A stretch of DNA of 64,000 bases from Hippopus hippopus (lineage: Eukaryota; Mollusca; Bivalvia; Cardiida; Cardiidae): the NCBI GenBank assembly GCA_946811185.2, contig OX328097.1:8688252-8752251 (forward strand). The letters are read 5' to 3'. Below the pieces are notes generated by a model. The model worked only from the letters and a program-made list of their open reading frames with translations, did no database searches and was not told where the DNA came from. The stretch's first letter is position 1. Every line of letters starts with the position of its first letter. This document shows positions 11,420 through 22,802 of the stretch, piece by piece. A program made the translations under genes and the position numbers.

Positions 11420-11660
11420 ATTTTTTTTTTTAAAGGCTGGAAAATATTTTCATTATATTTTTTAACAGTTTACCAAACAAACTCGATTTATAAAGACTCT
11501 GACTAAGTAGGTTTTTGAACACAATGTCGGAAAAGGAGAAAATGTTTCGCCCAATGTATTTTTTAACCCTCTCAAAGACAAGTTCAGTCATTTGAGACAC
11601 CTTGAAATTGTCGTCTGCAGTCGAGCTTAGCAGCCTTAGGGATAAAATTTCAAAGATAGC
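11420..11660 (-). mobile_element. Family C fragment joined to a family A end
   Basis: CACAATGTCGGAAAAGGAGA and GTCGTCTGCAG are C sequence. CGAGCTTAGCAGCCTTAGGG is the family A terminus, so two remnants are fused. Confidence 0.5.
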
Positions 11661-11817
11661 GCAACCTTTTGTGACTAAAAACCACCCCATGCAATAAAAG
11701 AAAAAAAAAAGCGCTATGTTTGCAAAAGATTGCCCAACAAAGTATTTACATGTCGAACCGGTTTACACTTTGTGTTCACAAAAACTTGCGCAACACTTCA
11801 ATCGGTATAAGGGCAAT

Positions 11818-12105
11818 ACTTCGGCAAAAGGGAGTTTAATGCAACTCCATGAGGCATTATATCAAGCAAGTCATGATATTATTATTGACCCATAAAATTG
11901 AGTTTGTATAACAACCGGCTGACTCATGAGATAGAATGGTCCTTGAGACATTCATGAGATAGAATGGTCCTTGAGACATTCAGAAAAAATTACCAAGAGC
12001 AAAACGTTTCGACACAGGTCAGCCTGCGCGGACTGCGCAGGCTGACCTGAGTCGATACTTTTTGCAGATGAATTAAAGCCCCCTTTTCGCAGAACATGGT
12101 TCAAA
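11818..12105 (-). mobile_element. Family B element with an internal 30 bp duplication
   Basis: The core GTCAGCCTGCGCGGACTGCG is near 12018. A ~31 bp segment with AGATAGAATGGTCCTTGAGA is repeated in tandem at about 11927-11982. Confidence 0.8.
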
Positions 12106-12109
12106 TAAA

Positions 12110-12425
12110 TATATGGCATTTTCTGCCTAGTAGTGAATCTTTAACTTCGCCAGACAGCAAAATGTTAAGCCAGGAATACACAGTAAGATTAATCTCAGAG
12201 ATTTTTTATTCTGAGTCATATCTTACTGTCTGTACGTTCCTAATACATGTATTATTAAGATTTTTTGGACTTTCATGAAACTGTATTAGGTTTAGAGCAA
12301 TGCTCTATTTCCTAAAATTTGTATTAGAGTATTATCCAATCACAGCTTAGCATTTCCTAGAAGGTGAGTTACCTGTAGATTTATTAGATTTTGTCATCTC
12401 AGATTTTTATCTTATGGGCTTAATT
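12110..12425. other. Stretch without a recognised feature
   Basis: A short AATCTCAGAGATTTTTTATT region and AT-rich DNA. No gene recognised. Confidence 0.4.
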
Positions 12426-12435
12426 TAAAAAAGCA

Positions 12436-12505
12436 GCTGGCCTAGATCCATGATCGGACAGCATATTCTGTGCATTATGATCTTGATCTACGCCTCCCAC
12501 CAAAT
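12436..12505. mobile_element. Family A hairpin, degenerate
   Basis: CTAGATCCATGATCGGACAG, then GTGCATTATGATCTTGATCT. Confidence 0.6.
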
Positions 12506-12509
12506 CTAT

Positions 12510-12860
12510 AAGTTGAAATTGGCAATGAAAGAGGGAAAAATAACACATCTCAAATTTCAGTAGCGCATGTTTGAAATGCTCTAATGACTCTACTGATATA
12601 TTGAACGTATAGCGTTGTACAATATTTTTTTTTATAAAATTTTAGGTGTTTATTATGCATTAACAAAAACCCCGTCTAACTTTTTTCTATTCTATCCGAG
12701 CTTGTCAATATTTCAAGCCCTTAACAGACTTGGTTCAGTCAGATTTCTTTCAGTCTAGCTACAGCTGAAATATGTTTCACACCTCAGTTGAATGAGGCAA
12801 TAGATGACTGGCCATTAGTAAACAAGAAAGAGGAGTGTAAAAAACAAACGAGCTACGCTC
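12510..12860. other. Stretch without a recognised feature
   Basis: No coding or repeat signal recognised. Confidence 0.4.
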
Positions 12861-12864
12861 AGGC

Positions 12865-13125
12865 TAAATGGGGCTTTATGCCTGTCCATGCTGTATTACA
12901 CCAAGCAAGAAATCACATAATGATGGATCCATAAAATCCATGTTGTCTAATAACCGACTGAATTATGAGGTAGACTAGTCTAGTCCTTTGTCATGCACAA
13001 AATTAACCCATAGCATAAAGTTTCGGCTCAGGTCAGCCTGCGCGGACTGCGCAGGCTGACCTGGGTCAATACTTTTTGCAGGTGCATTTAGCCCCCTTTT
13101 CACAGAGCATGGCTGAAATACTTTT
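12865..13125 (-). mobile_element. Family B element
   Basis: AAATGGGGCTTTATGCCTGT, the core GTCAGCCTGCGCGGACTGCG, and CACAGAGCATGGCTGAAATA. Confidence 0.82.
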
Positions 13126-13221
13126 CAATGACATTTCCTGCATGGGATTCGAAGCCTCTAAAGGTATTTTTAGATTTTGAGCCAGAAGTCCCAAAGACTT
13201 GCGGAATGTCACTTGACTAGT

Positions 13222-13930
13222 TACACGCGTGAACTGTGTGAATGCATTTGTAAATCAGTACCATTACGTCATATCTGATCTCATAGAAGCAGATTTACCG
13301 ATAAATGTGTGAATGCGTATGTGAATCGGTACCATGACGTCATATCTGATCTCAAAGAAGCAGATTTACCGACAATTGTATGTAAGTCAGAACCATGACG
13401 TCATATCTGATCTCATAGAAGCAGATTTACCGATAAATGTGTGAATGCGTATGTGAATCGGTACCATGACATCATATCTGATCTCAAAGACGCAGATTTA
13501 CCGATAATTGTGTGAATGCGTATGTAAATCGGTACCATGGCGTCATATCTGATCTCAAAGAAGCTGATTTACAGATAATTGTGTGAATGCGTATGTAAAT
13601 CAGTATCATGACGTCACATCTGATGTCATAGAAGTAGATTTAAGGATAATTGTGTGAATGCGTATGTAAATCGGTACCATGACTTCATATCTGATCTCAT
13701 AGAAGTAGATTTACCGATAATTGTGTGAATGCGTATGTAAATCAGTATCATGACGTCATATTTGATGTCATAGAAGTAGATTTACCAATAATTGTGTGAA
13801 TGTGTATGTAAATCAGCATCACGACGTCATATCTGATGTCATAGAAGTAGATTTAAGGACAATTGTGTGCATGCGTATGTAAATCGGTACCATGACGTCA
13901 TATCTGACCTCACGGAAATAGATTTACCGA
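13222..13930 (+). repeat. ~72 bp minisatellite, about 10 copies, each with a CRE-like TGACGTCA site
   Basis: Units start TGTGTGAATGCGTATGTAAA, pass through CGGTACCATGACGTCATATC and end AGAAGTAGATTTACCGATAA. TGTGTGAATG recurs at about 13234, 13306, 13438, 13508, 13580, 13652 and 13724, a period near 72. One unit (about 13376) lacks part of the start. Most units keep the palindrome TGACGTCA or a one-base variant. Confidence 0.9.
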
Positions 13931-14039
13931 CTGCAATGCGACCATCACCTTATTTAGGTCTATAGGCCAACTTTGCAATTCTTTATGTACAGTCCAGTAT
14001 CTTCGTTTGCAAAGAATTTTGGCGGATATACCTATTATA

Positions 14040-14160
14040 ACTAAGGCTGCTAAGCACGATTTTGTTTGCTTTTGTGGACAGTGTAGATCATGATCAGACT
14101 GCACTAAAAGTGCAGTCTGATCTTGGATCTATACTGTCTGATGCGGTGAGATTTTTCGGA
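14040..14160. mobile_element. Family A element
   Basis: AAGGCTGCTAAGCACGATTT and the hairpin at 14076-14141 with a CTAAAAG apex. Confidence 0.82.
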
Positions 14161-14234
14161 GGAGCAAAATTTTTAAATGGTTAACTATGGATGGAAATCG
14201 ATAGTTTACTTTATAAATTTAGCAGCCAAAGAGT

Positions 14235-14465
14235 TTTAAGTCGGGTCCTGTGTGGTTCTGTGGTAAATTGTAGGATCTGTAACCTTGAGGCTGCGGGTTC
14301 GATTCCTATCCGAAACACTTGGTTTTTTACATAGGAGTGTCCTTAGCGAAGACACTGCAGAGACCAAGCCTATCGGTAGAGCGAAGGACATTTATGAGAG
14401 CTGCTGCCAAGATTGACTGAAATAATGTTAAAAGCGGCGTAAAAGACCATTCAATCAATAAATTT
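14235..14465 (+). mobile_element. tRNA-derived SINE, family S3
   Basis: GGTTCTGTGGTAAATTGTAG (A-box region) and GCGGGTTCGATTCCTATCCG (B box). The tail is GACTGAAATAATGTTAAAAG, GCGGCGTAAAAGACCATTCA, ATCAATAAA. A relative is at 60285-60480. Confidence 0.75.
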
Positions 14466-14571
14466 TAATTGATTAATTTAATTGATAAATTTATTAAAAG
14501 TGGACCAGGAAACACTTGTACCACTTGGTACTTGTATACGGACATTCCGGCCTATCCTTTGAGCATCTCAT

Positions 14572-14800
14572 AACCTTTACCATGGAGACGACAAAATTTT
14601 ACACTTGTTCAAATTGAAAGCACTTGCAAACGACAATTTAAACATGGTTAAACGATAGAGTTTGTCCTTTAAATAGTAGAAAACACTGTGGAAAAAGGAG
14701 AAAATGCTGGTTACCAGCATTTTCTCCTTTTCCTACAGTGTTTTATAAGAAAAAACTTTTTCAGGGTTGTTGAAACATCTGTTTGTTTGCTTAAGAGTAA
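14572..14800 (+). mobile_element. Family C element
   Basis: AACCTTTACCATGGAGACGA opens it; the hairpin is GTGGAAAAAGGAGAAAATGC / CAGCATTTTCTCCTTTTCCT. Confidence 0.75.
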
Positions 14801-14842
14801 TACTGTTTCAGATGGATAACTTTACCTTTCTTGTATGATTGA

Positions 14843-15100
14843 TGTTCTGGCAAACGGGGTTTAATGCCTCTACGTAATGCATTGTACCAAGCAAGTCATC
14901 ACATAATTATGGATCAACAAAATCCAGTTTGTCGAACAACCGACTGAATCCTGAGGTAGAATGGTCCTTGCACATGCTGAAAATTTACCAAAAGCAAATT
15001 GTATCGACTCAGATCAGCCTGTGCGAACTGCACAGGCTGACCTGGGTCGATAATTTTTGCAGATGCATTAAACCCCCTTTCATAGAGTATGGCTCAATCT
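14843..15100 (-). mobile_element. Family B element
   Basis: GTTCTGGCAAACGGGGTTTA, the core ATCAGCCTGTGCGAACTGCA, and CATAGAGTATGGCTCA. Confidence 0.82.
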
Positions 15101-15199
15101 TAAAAAATGCCATTTTTTTTAGTGTATTGCAGCTCAGAGCACGATGTCGGGTAAGTAAAATTGTAAGTTAGGAAAAATAAATAAATCGTAAGACGTTAC

Positions 15200-16100
15200 T
15201 TAAAATTCGACCATCAGCTATTATAATCCCACGCCGACGGCGGAGGGATATAGGTTTAGCGTTGTCCGTCTGTCTGTCTGTCCGTCCGTCCGTCCGTCCG
15301 TCCGGGACAATTACTCCAATACCATTGCACGGAATTTCGTGAAATTTTATACGTGTATATAACAACCCATTCCGCCGACATACCCCCTTTTTTTTTATTC
15401 GATGCAAAATTGCCGACTGGGAGCGACGTAAATTTTCGATGTTTTGAGTCTTATCTTGAAAACTATACAGAGTTTTTACATGGAACTTGTCACATCTATC
15501 AACCACCATTAGAAAATGCAGTACAACAAGTTTCACCCAGATTGACCATGCAACACTACAGTTATTTACCCTTGTTAATTTGGAGTTATTGCCCTTACTT
15601 ATTTTACAAAATGGATTTTTGTCCCGAGCTTTACTTCCAAAGTATAAAAGCTTTTAACTTTAAGCTTCATATGCAGACATTATATTGATGACAAGTGCAG
15701 TGTTCAAGATCCATAACTTTTTCTTCACCATTTTTGGAGTTATTGACCTTTGTAGTTTAACAGATTGGATTTTTGTCCGGAGCATGACTTCCAAAGTGTA
15801 AAAGTTATTGGCTCAAACTTCATGTGCAGATAGATCACATTGAGGACTAGTGCAGTGCAAGCAGTACAACAACTTTAAACCAGACTGATCATGCAACTCC
15901 ACAGTTATATCCGGTTGTTTCCATCCAAAATTGCCAAAATTTGACATTTTTTTCCCATCTATTTGGACTTTTAGGATAATTGAAGTTTTTTTTTCAGAGC
16001 TATCAGCCACCATCATGAAATGCTGCACAGTGAATTTCACTTTGATTATGCATGTAACATGAAAGTTATGTACCCTTGTTTATTTGATGCTGTGTCATGG
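15200..16100 (+). repeat. Interspersed repeat beginning GCCGACGGCGGAGGGATATA, with internal ~190 bp reiteration
   Basis: After a GTCTGTCTGTC/CCGTCCGTCCG tract (15268-15303) the body repeats the phrase TGGATTTTTGTCC(G/C)GAGC, ACTTCCAAAGT(G/A)TAAAAG at about 15610 and 15768. CATGCAAC(A/T)C(T/C)ACAGTTAT recurs at about 15548 and 15893. It looks like a multi-unit non-coding dispersed repeat; the class is not known to me. Confidence 0.6.
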
Positions 16101-16300
16101 AAAAAGGGGGCTTGATGTATATTTCCATTATGGACCAATATCTCTTTAACTGCAGGACTAAATTTTATTAATCTTCATATTTACATTGTTTGTCATAAGC
16201 CACAGACAATTATTATCATTATTATTTTTTAATTTAATGAAATGCTGTGCCATGGAAAAAGGGGACTTAATGTATAATTTTATCATGGACCAATAACAGA
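16090..16300. repeat. Short direct duplication
   Basis: TGTCATGGAAAAAGGGG, then ATTATGGACCAATA (about 16094-16142), and TGCCATGGAAAAAGGGGACT, then ATCATGGACCAATA (about 16246-16297), are related to the family B termini but lack the core. Confidence 0.5.
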
Positions 16301-16632
16301 AAGGCCACATGTATATGCAAAATACATACCTCTTATATGTTTATACCAAAAAAGGTCTTTTTCGGCGGGGGATATCATTTCAACGAAATTACTTGTTTGT
16401 TTATACATGTACCATACTTGTGGTGCAATGTTTCGATCGTTTTAAAACGAAACCTTTGAGAGTTTCGACACGTTTTATTCGTTCAATTAAACAATAAATT
16501 AAATAATCAACCCAGGTCATAACTTTCATGATTAAGCCTACATTACATTCATTCTAATACATTGCATTCAATTCCATTTATTTCATCCATTCATGCATTC
16601 ATATTTTTCTGTCCATACTGCGTTTTTTTCAG

Positions 16633-17045
16633 GATCCCAGAATATGTTGGCTTTCTCTGCTGGAATTGCAGGCGAAAATGCCACATTTAGTGAGGGAGAA
16701 AACCTGATTTTTGACAGGGTACTCACAAATCATGGGGACGGTTACGATCCTAATTGCGGGATATTTACCGCACCGGAAGCTGGTGTCTTCGTTATATCTA
16801 TTGAAACATCAGTTTCACCCAACGTTATTTTGAATCTCGAGCTGGTAGTTGATAACCAGCCAATAGCAGAAATAACAGTTGAAGCAGCCAAGCGAAAGAA
16901 GGCCACTGTTTCTAGACAATGGGTACTTGATTTGAATGAGGGCTCAAAGGTTTTTGTCCGAGCAAAAACCAATGCTGGTGGGGTCCTTGGCCGAATGCAC
17001 ACCAGCTTTTCTGGATGGAGAATCAGTGGTTCGGGAAGCTCTGAG
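16633..17045 (+). CDS. Exon: C1q (TNF-like) globular domain
   Basis: Acceptor TTTTTTTCAG precedes 16633 and donor GTAATA follows 17045. The translation has the C1q signatures: AFSAGIAG at the first strand, FDRVLTNHGDGYDPNCGIFTA (positions about 25-45), an APEAGVFVISIET strand and a closing FSGWRI. The length (about 137 residues) matches a full gC1q domain. There is no stop after FSGWRI: the exon continues as a Gly/Ser linker (SGSGSSE) to a phase-0 donor. This suggests the domain is linked to downstream sequence rather than being C-terminal, as it is in most C1q proteins. The exon starts with two bases of a split codon (phase 1). An in-frame ATG at 16593 lies in intron sequence and is not a convincing start. 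Confidence 0.88.
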
Positions 17046-20000
17046 GTAATATTTGCTTTATTTTTTTCACAAAACTATTCCGTGTTTTGATGATCCTGAA
17101 GACAGAGGCATTTCAAAACATTGTAGGGGAAAGAAGAAAATGCTGGTATCAGCATTTTCTTCTTTTCCCACAGTGTTTCCTACCGTTTCAGAAACAAAAC
17201 CAACCATTTAAGCCACAATTATTTTGTCGTCTGCAGATGCTTTCCATTCAAATAAGTCTAAAATTTGGTCGCTCTAATATAGAGTAGAGACAGCAAATTC
17301 TTTATCCTGAAACGGACGATCCAGTAAATTTACGCCACTGAGAAAGAGGGATGTTTATACACATCGTCGGCAAAAAGATAGGATACTGGTAAAAGCATAT
17401 GTTGGCTTTATCTGCTGGTATTTCGGACAAAATGCACATTTTGGTGAGAGTTTTACAAGATACATGTACTTACAAATTATTGTGACAGTTACGATCATGT
17501 GATTCATGACACACATAGATCAGACTGCACGTTCTGTGCAATCTGATCTTAATCTACACTGGTGTCGTAAATGGCATGAAAAAATTACGTACCAAACAAA
17601 CAAAGCACTTTACTTACAGCCAAGAGACTTGACAGATTTAAGTCAATTCCCAGAATTATACACAAAAGAAGTGGAACAGAAGCTGAAGAAATACGAGAAG
17701 TTGCGTGACCTTGACATTTTCGTCCTTGACAACTCGATGCGAGAGAGCACTGTCGGTCAACTGAGAGGGCATATACCAGAAAACAAGTGGAAAATCTTCG
17801 AAGAAGTGAAGAAATGTGGGTTCAAGCACACGATTGTAGCATCCTTCAGCCATGAGACACGTGTGGATGATGTATTTATAAAAGAGCTGGCAGCCAGAGG
17901 AGAAGACAAATATGGCTTGTATGGATTCTCGGAGATAACTTGTTGTAGGTCCCTTTCTCTGTCCATAGGTGTCACTTTAAATGATTTGAACTTTTACCAT
18001 AATTGTAAGCCTGAGTTTTAACGACCCTGAGGAAGAAAGGCTTTTGGAAACATTGTGGTAAAAGTAGAAAATGCCGATAACCAGCATTTGCAAAGGCTTT
18101 CAGATATATCACTTTGTTTCGTCTGGTAGCGAGTCAAATTAAATGGAAAACATTGTTAGAAAAAGTATGAATGCCTGTAATGAAGACTTAATAATCGGAC
18201 TAATGTCTGGATTAACCCTTTATCAAACAATCCCTAGTTTTAATGACCCAGGGGAAGAAAGCTTTTGAAAGCATTATGGGAAAAGGAGAAAATGCTGATA
18301 ATCAACACAATTTCAGTCACATTTATTTTGTCGTCTGCAAATACTTTCAATTTGGTCACGCCTACATTTTTGCAGTTTGGTGGAGGATTCATATTTACAT
18401 TTAACAGTATACTCAGTATATTTTGTGTTGAATACTGCTCATAAGAGCAATGAGATTTGCTGTTCTACTATTTTTTCATGCCAAAAATTCTGATATATAC
18501 GAGTTTCCACGAGACCGTCTGCTTCATTATTTTCCATTTTCAATTACAGCTTCGATAAATTTGAGCTATAATCTCCGTACTTATTTTTCGATTACAGCCG
18601 TCAAAGACGGTGTACCTGACACGGAGAAAGTACCTGTTGGTATCCGAAAGCTACAAGAAGTCGGCCTGTACAACGTCGTTTTCGAAATCGACTTAGGTGA
18701 TTCCATTTACAACTTCAATAAGTTTTCTATTGATGACATGTGCCAGCTTATCCTGAAACTTGTCACGTATTGTCATGACAACCTAGACGAGAAAGCCAAG
18801 GTCTTGTTCAACTTCCGGGATCTACCGGATGTGATGCCGAACCACTCCGACCGAGTGTTCCGAGTCGTTGATTTTATGGCCAAGCTTCCACCTAGACTGA
18901 AGTTGTTCGGCGTCGTGTTCGAGGAGCCTAGAGGCAAGTCTATGCCTGAAGAATGTTCCACGTGGGCCAAATACATCCGAAAGGTCATGGATAAGAATAA
19001 CTGGAAAGGTCATCTTCTCGTTCACGTGCATGAAAAATTTGGTTACTGTGACGTCACTGCCCTGGAGGTAAGAAATAGGTTTAAAGCTTAGAACAACAAG
19101 CTTGCTTCTTTAAAAAAAAGCCAGGAGAGATCAGCATCAATGTTTTCAAATAGTTTATTGGGTTTAATTTCAATACATTTTTGTACATGTAAACAAACAA
19201 GTGAGATATTCCAATGGATGAGGGAAAACAGCGCTGTGTAGAAACCTCTCATGCATTACATGGTAGTCACATGACCTTCTTCCCACGTTTTCAAGTCGCA
19301 TAATCATGATCATTTCCCGCGGTGTTTTTTCTCTTTTTTAACGATTTTTTTCTCTTTTTGCTTACATTTATTTGCTTAATAAAAAACTACAATTATTAGA
19401 GAGTACATTTGCAATCAAATCAATATAACAAATCTTGTCTGAAGTCCGTCGTATAAATACAAACCACGTTTATTTGAAACCGCAATATTTGGGTTTTTTC
19501 CTAATGGCTGTGCCGAGTCCCGGTAGCTCTATCGGTAGCGTACAGGACTTGAGAACAGACGGTCGTGGGTTCGATCCCTGGCTCGGCCAATTTCTTTCCG
19601 AGGATTGATGACCCGGGACCCAGGTTGGAACACAGGCTATACGGTTAGGTGAAAATCCTACGAAAGCTTCAAATACTTTTATTCCCGTGATAGCTTACGG
19701 TTATGCTAATGGGGCTACGAACAAGAAGGTGTGGAATCGCATTCAAAAATGCTTGAATAAGTCCTAAATTTCAAGGGAAGCCATCAGCTCGGCTTAGACA
19801 GAAGATTGCAACCAATCAGAAAGCTAATCTTGGACATTAGTCCAGAGCAACAGTCAGAACTGTTCTATAGTCCAAGCCTTGCAGGTTAAACAAAACTGGT
19901 GTAAATTTTCACAACACGATCCCTAGTTGTAACGACCCTGAGGAGAAGCCTTTGGTAAACATTGTGGGAAAGGGAGGAAATACTGGTCTGTTTTCTACCC

Positions 20001-22681
20001 TATCAGAAAAACTACAGATCATTTGTACAAATTTCTAATTTCGCATAAGAAGTTACTTTCGATTTTAGTATTAATCCTTTCGTTCTCAGCACTATTTAAG
20101 AAATGTGCATAATATCTCACCCTTCGAGTCATTATTTGCCTTGAAAAGCCCTCAAAAGATCGATTTCTTGTTTTCTTTTTGACAGACTTGGTTTGCGAAG
20201 ACATTAACTTCCGGTTACACGGTGTGGAAGTACAGGTTAACTCGTTAAAAGTGTCCTGTATGGTAACAGATCTAATGTATATGAGCCATGCTCTGTGAAA
20301 AAGGGAGGTAAATGCATCTGCAAAAAGTATTGGGCCAGGTCAGCCTGCGCAGTCCGCGCAGGCTGACCTGGGTCGAAACTTTTCGCTATGGGTCAGTTTT
20401 CAGCACCTCAAAGGACCGGTGTGTCTGTTAATTCAGTTGATTGTTGGGCAAAATGGATTTTATGAATCCACAATTAGGTGATAACTTGCTTGGTATCATG
20501 AATTACGGAGACGCATTTAACCTCTTTTTGCCAAAGCGTAGCTCGTTTATAGAAGTGCGCTTGAAACCGCGATTTAGAACGAAAGGGTAGTGTTAACAAT
20601 ATTTGTCTGGGAAAAAGGTAACCCCAGTCTTATCTGTCATTAAAGGTTCTAATGAATGGAGCAAACGGTATTTGGGCCAGTGTTTGCCTTGAAGGAGCAG
20701 TAATGGGTAACGCTGCTTCTTGCGTGACGCTGATGAACCTTGTTAGGCTGGGCAACAAGAAGGTGCTGAAGAGATACAACTGCCAATATCTACGCAAGGC
20801 TGCTATTAACGTGACCAAGATAACGACAGGTGTGGCGGTGTGATTTAAACATATCTATTCAGATTTTCTAATTTCAACATTGAAAATGTTTACGTAATGA
20901 CCTCTTCGCTAGGGTCATAACCCTTACACAACTCTATGTCCTTTGTACCTCACAGCTTCACATGCTTCGCCTCGCTAACATTAAACGACCAACGGCCGCT
21001 TTCTATTCGTCACAACCCGGCCGATCCCGTAACTACTTATAACTTGATCAACGGATCACTCGAAGTTTGCCGAATAATATGGACAGCAGACGACTACTAG
21101 ATGTGTTTACATCACCCGATACATTTGATTCGCTCTTGTTTCATTCATAAAGTCGGTGCTTTATCACTGACCCCATTTCTTATTAACCGTGTTGAAAGTA
21201 AACTGCTACAAAATTTCTGGTTTATACTCGCCACAAATTTTGATAATACTTTGATTTTGATATTATGACATAATTCAACACTATACAAACTGTAACCGCC
21301 GTTTATCACATTATTGAAAAGTAAAGTACGGGATTACTTGACGCCTGCTTACTACTAGTTACTATTCCTACGCTTTTCTGTGTTCAAGGTAGTTTTTTTA
21401 ATAAGGTCACCACAGCAGGTATAAGTGATTAAAATGCTGCAAATGAAAGCTGTCACGAGCTGCAGTTACATCAGTCTGATCTCAGTGGACGGTTTTCGAA
21501 ATTTGTGGTACCTCTGATCGGCCGGCTGAAGCCGACCGATTGATAAAGCGATTAATATCTAATGATACTGCTTTTGAATGCGTAAATATTTCCGTCTAAA
21601 TGTTTTCAAATCATATTTGAACTTAGAATGTTATCTTTGTTCTTTTATCATGCCATTCTATATACTGTAGGAAGAGACCCAGACATCAAACAACCCATCT
21701 ATGGAGCCAGAGCTCTTGATTTCGTTTTCGATCTCAATAAAGAAGAATTTGACTTAGCTGATTTCTTTGGGGAGAAAGGTCCTGTGCGCATAACGACATT
21801 GGCTTCAGATGCGATGATTCAAACACGGTTGGAGAATCTGTTTGGCAAAGATGAGCAATTTACTCTAAACATGGGGAAAAAGATGAGACAAAAGATGTTG
21901 GAAGATCTGAGAAGTGGCAGGTTTGCAGTTTTTTTTGTTTTCTTTCAGATACATCTTAAATCTCGAGTTGTAACGGCCCTACGAAAAAATAAAATCACAG
22001 AAGCTTTCTACCCTATTAAAGCCCCATGCACCATGGCATTCATTGATTTTTTTTTTTTTGAAAATTTTATTTACCACGTCAACTGGTATGATGGGAGTCG
22101 TGACAATCTCCGATCATACGTTACAATTTAATGCTAGTATTAGGGGTTTCATTAATCAATTGTTTAGTTTTAACGCCGTTTTCAACATTATCTCAGTTAA
22201 ATCGCGGCGGCCAGTGCTCATATCCATGCTTTCCTGGAGTTTTTTTTTTCCCAGTATTTGGCATAATATTCCTAGGCCACTAGGTGCTTTCCAGCATAAC
22301 CAGGATCGGCGGAAAGAGAAAAATGAATCCTGTGACTATCATCAATCCCAGGAAAGAGACTGGCCGAGTTGGGGATTTGTACCAGCCTCCCCCCCCCCCC
22401 CCCCCCCCCCCCCCACCCCGAACGGCCTCGAGTCCTGCATGCTACCGACTGCGCTACCGGAACTTTACCCGCCATTTGAAAACAACAATTGGGCATAGAA
22501 ATTGAAGCAAGCCGTTAAATAGGTGGACAATAGTTTTAAAAAAGATACCAAAACAATGAACATTTTCTTCACAGAAACTTTAATTTATAGGACTAAATTG
22601 GAAAACTACTTCATGCATTTTTCGAAGCCAGACCCAAAATATGGTATTGTGCTGTGTGGTAAATTTCATACTGCAGGCACC

Positions 22682-22716
<35 letters not shown>

Positions 22717-22741
22717 AAAAAAGAAAGAAAGAAAGAAAGAA

Positions 22742-22802
<61 letters not shown>

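Noticed and set aside
13222..13930. CRISPR-like array
   Set aside because: Units are contiguous ~72 bp tandem repeats with no unique spacers, in a eukaryotic sequence.
15168..15536. 122-codon minus-strand frame
   Set aside because: It includes the translated GTCTGTC/CCGTCCG tract of a dispersed repeat.
16593..16632. ATG at 16593 as the start of the C1q protein
   Set aside because: The bases between it and the C1q domain contain a clear polypyrimidine tract and CAG acceptor, so this is intron.
19650..19890. Possible reverse-transcriptase remnant (GYANGATNKKVWNRIQKCLN)
   Set aside because: The stretch is short, interrupted by stops and lacks any catalytic motif; the resemblance is too weak.
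20652..20654. ATG at 20652 as the start of a small gene
   Set aside because: The codons before it (GTT CTA) follow a splice acceptor and join in frame to the previous exon of the barrel.
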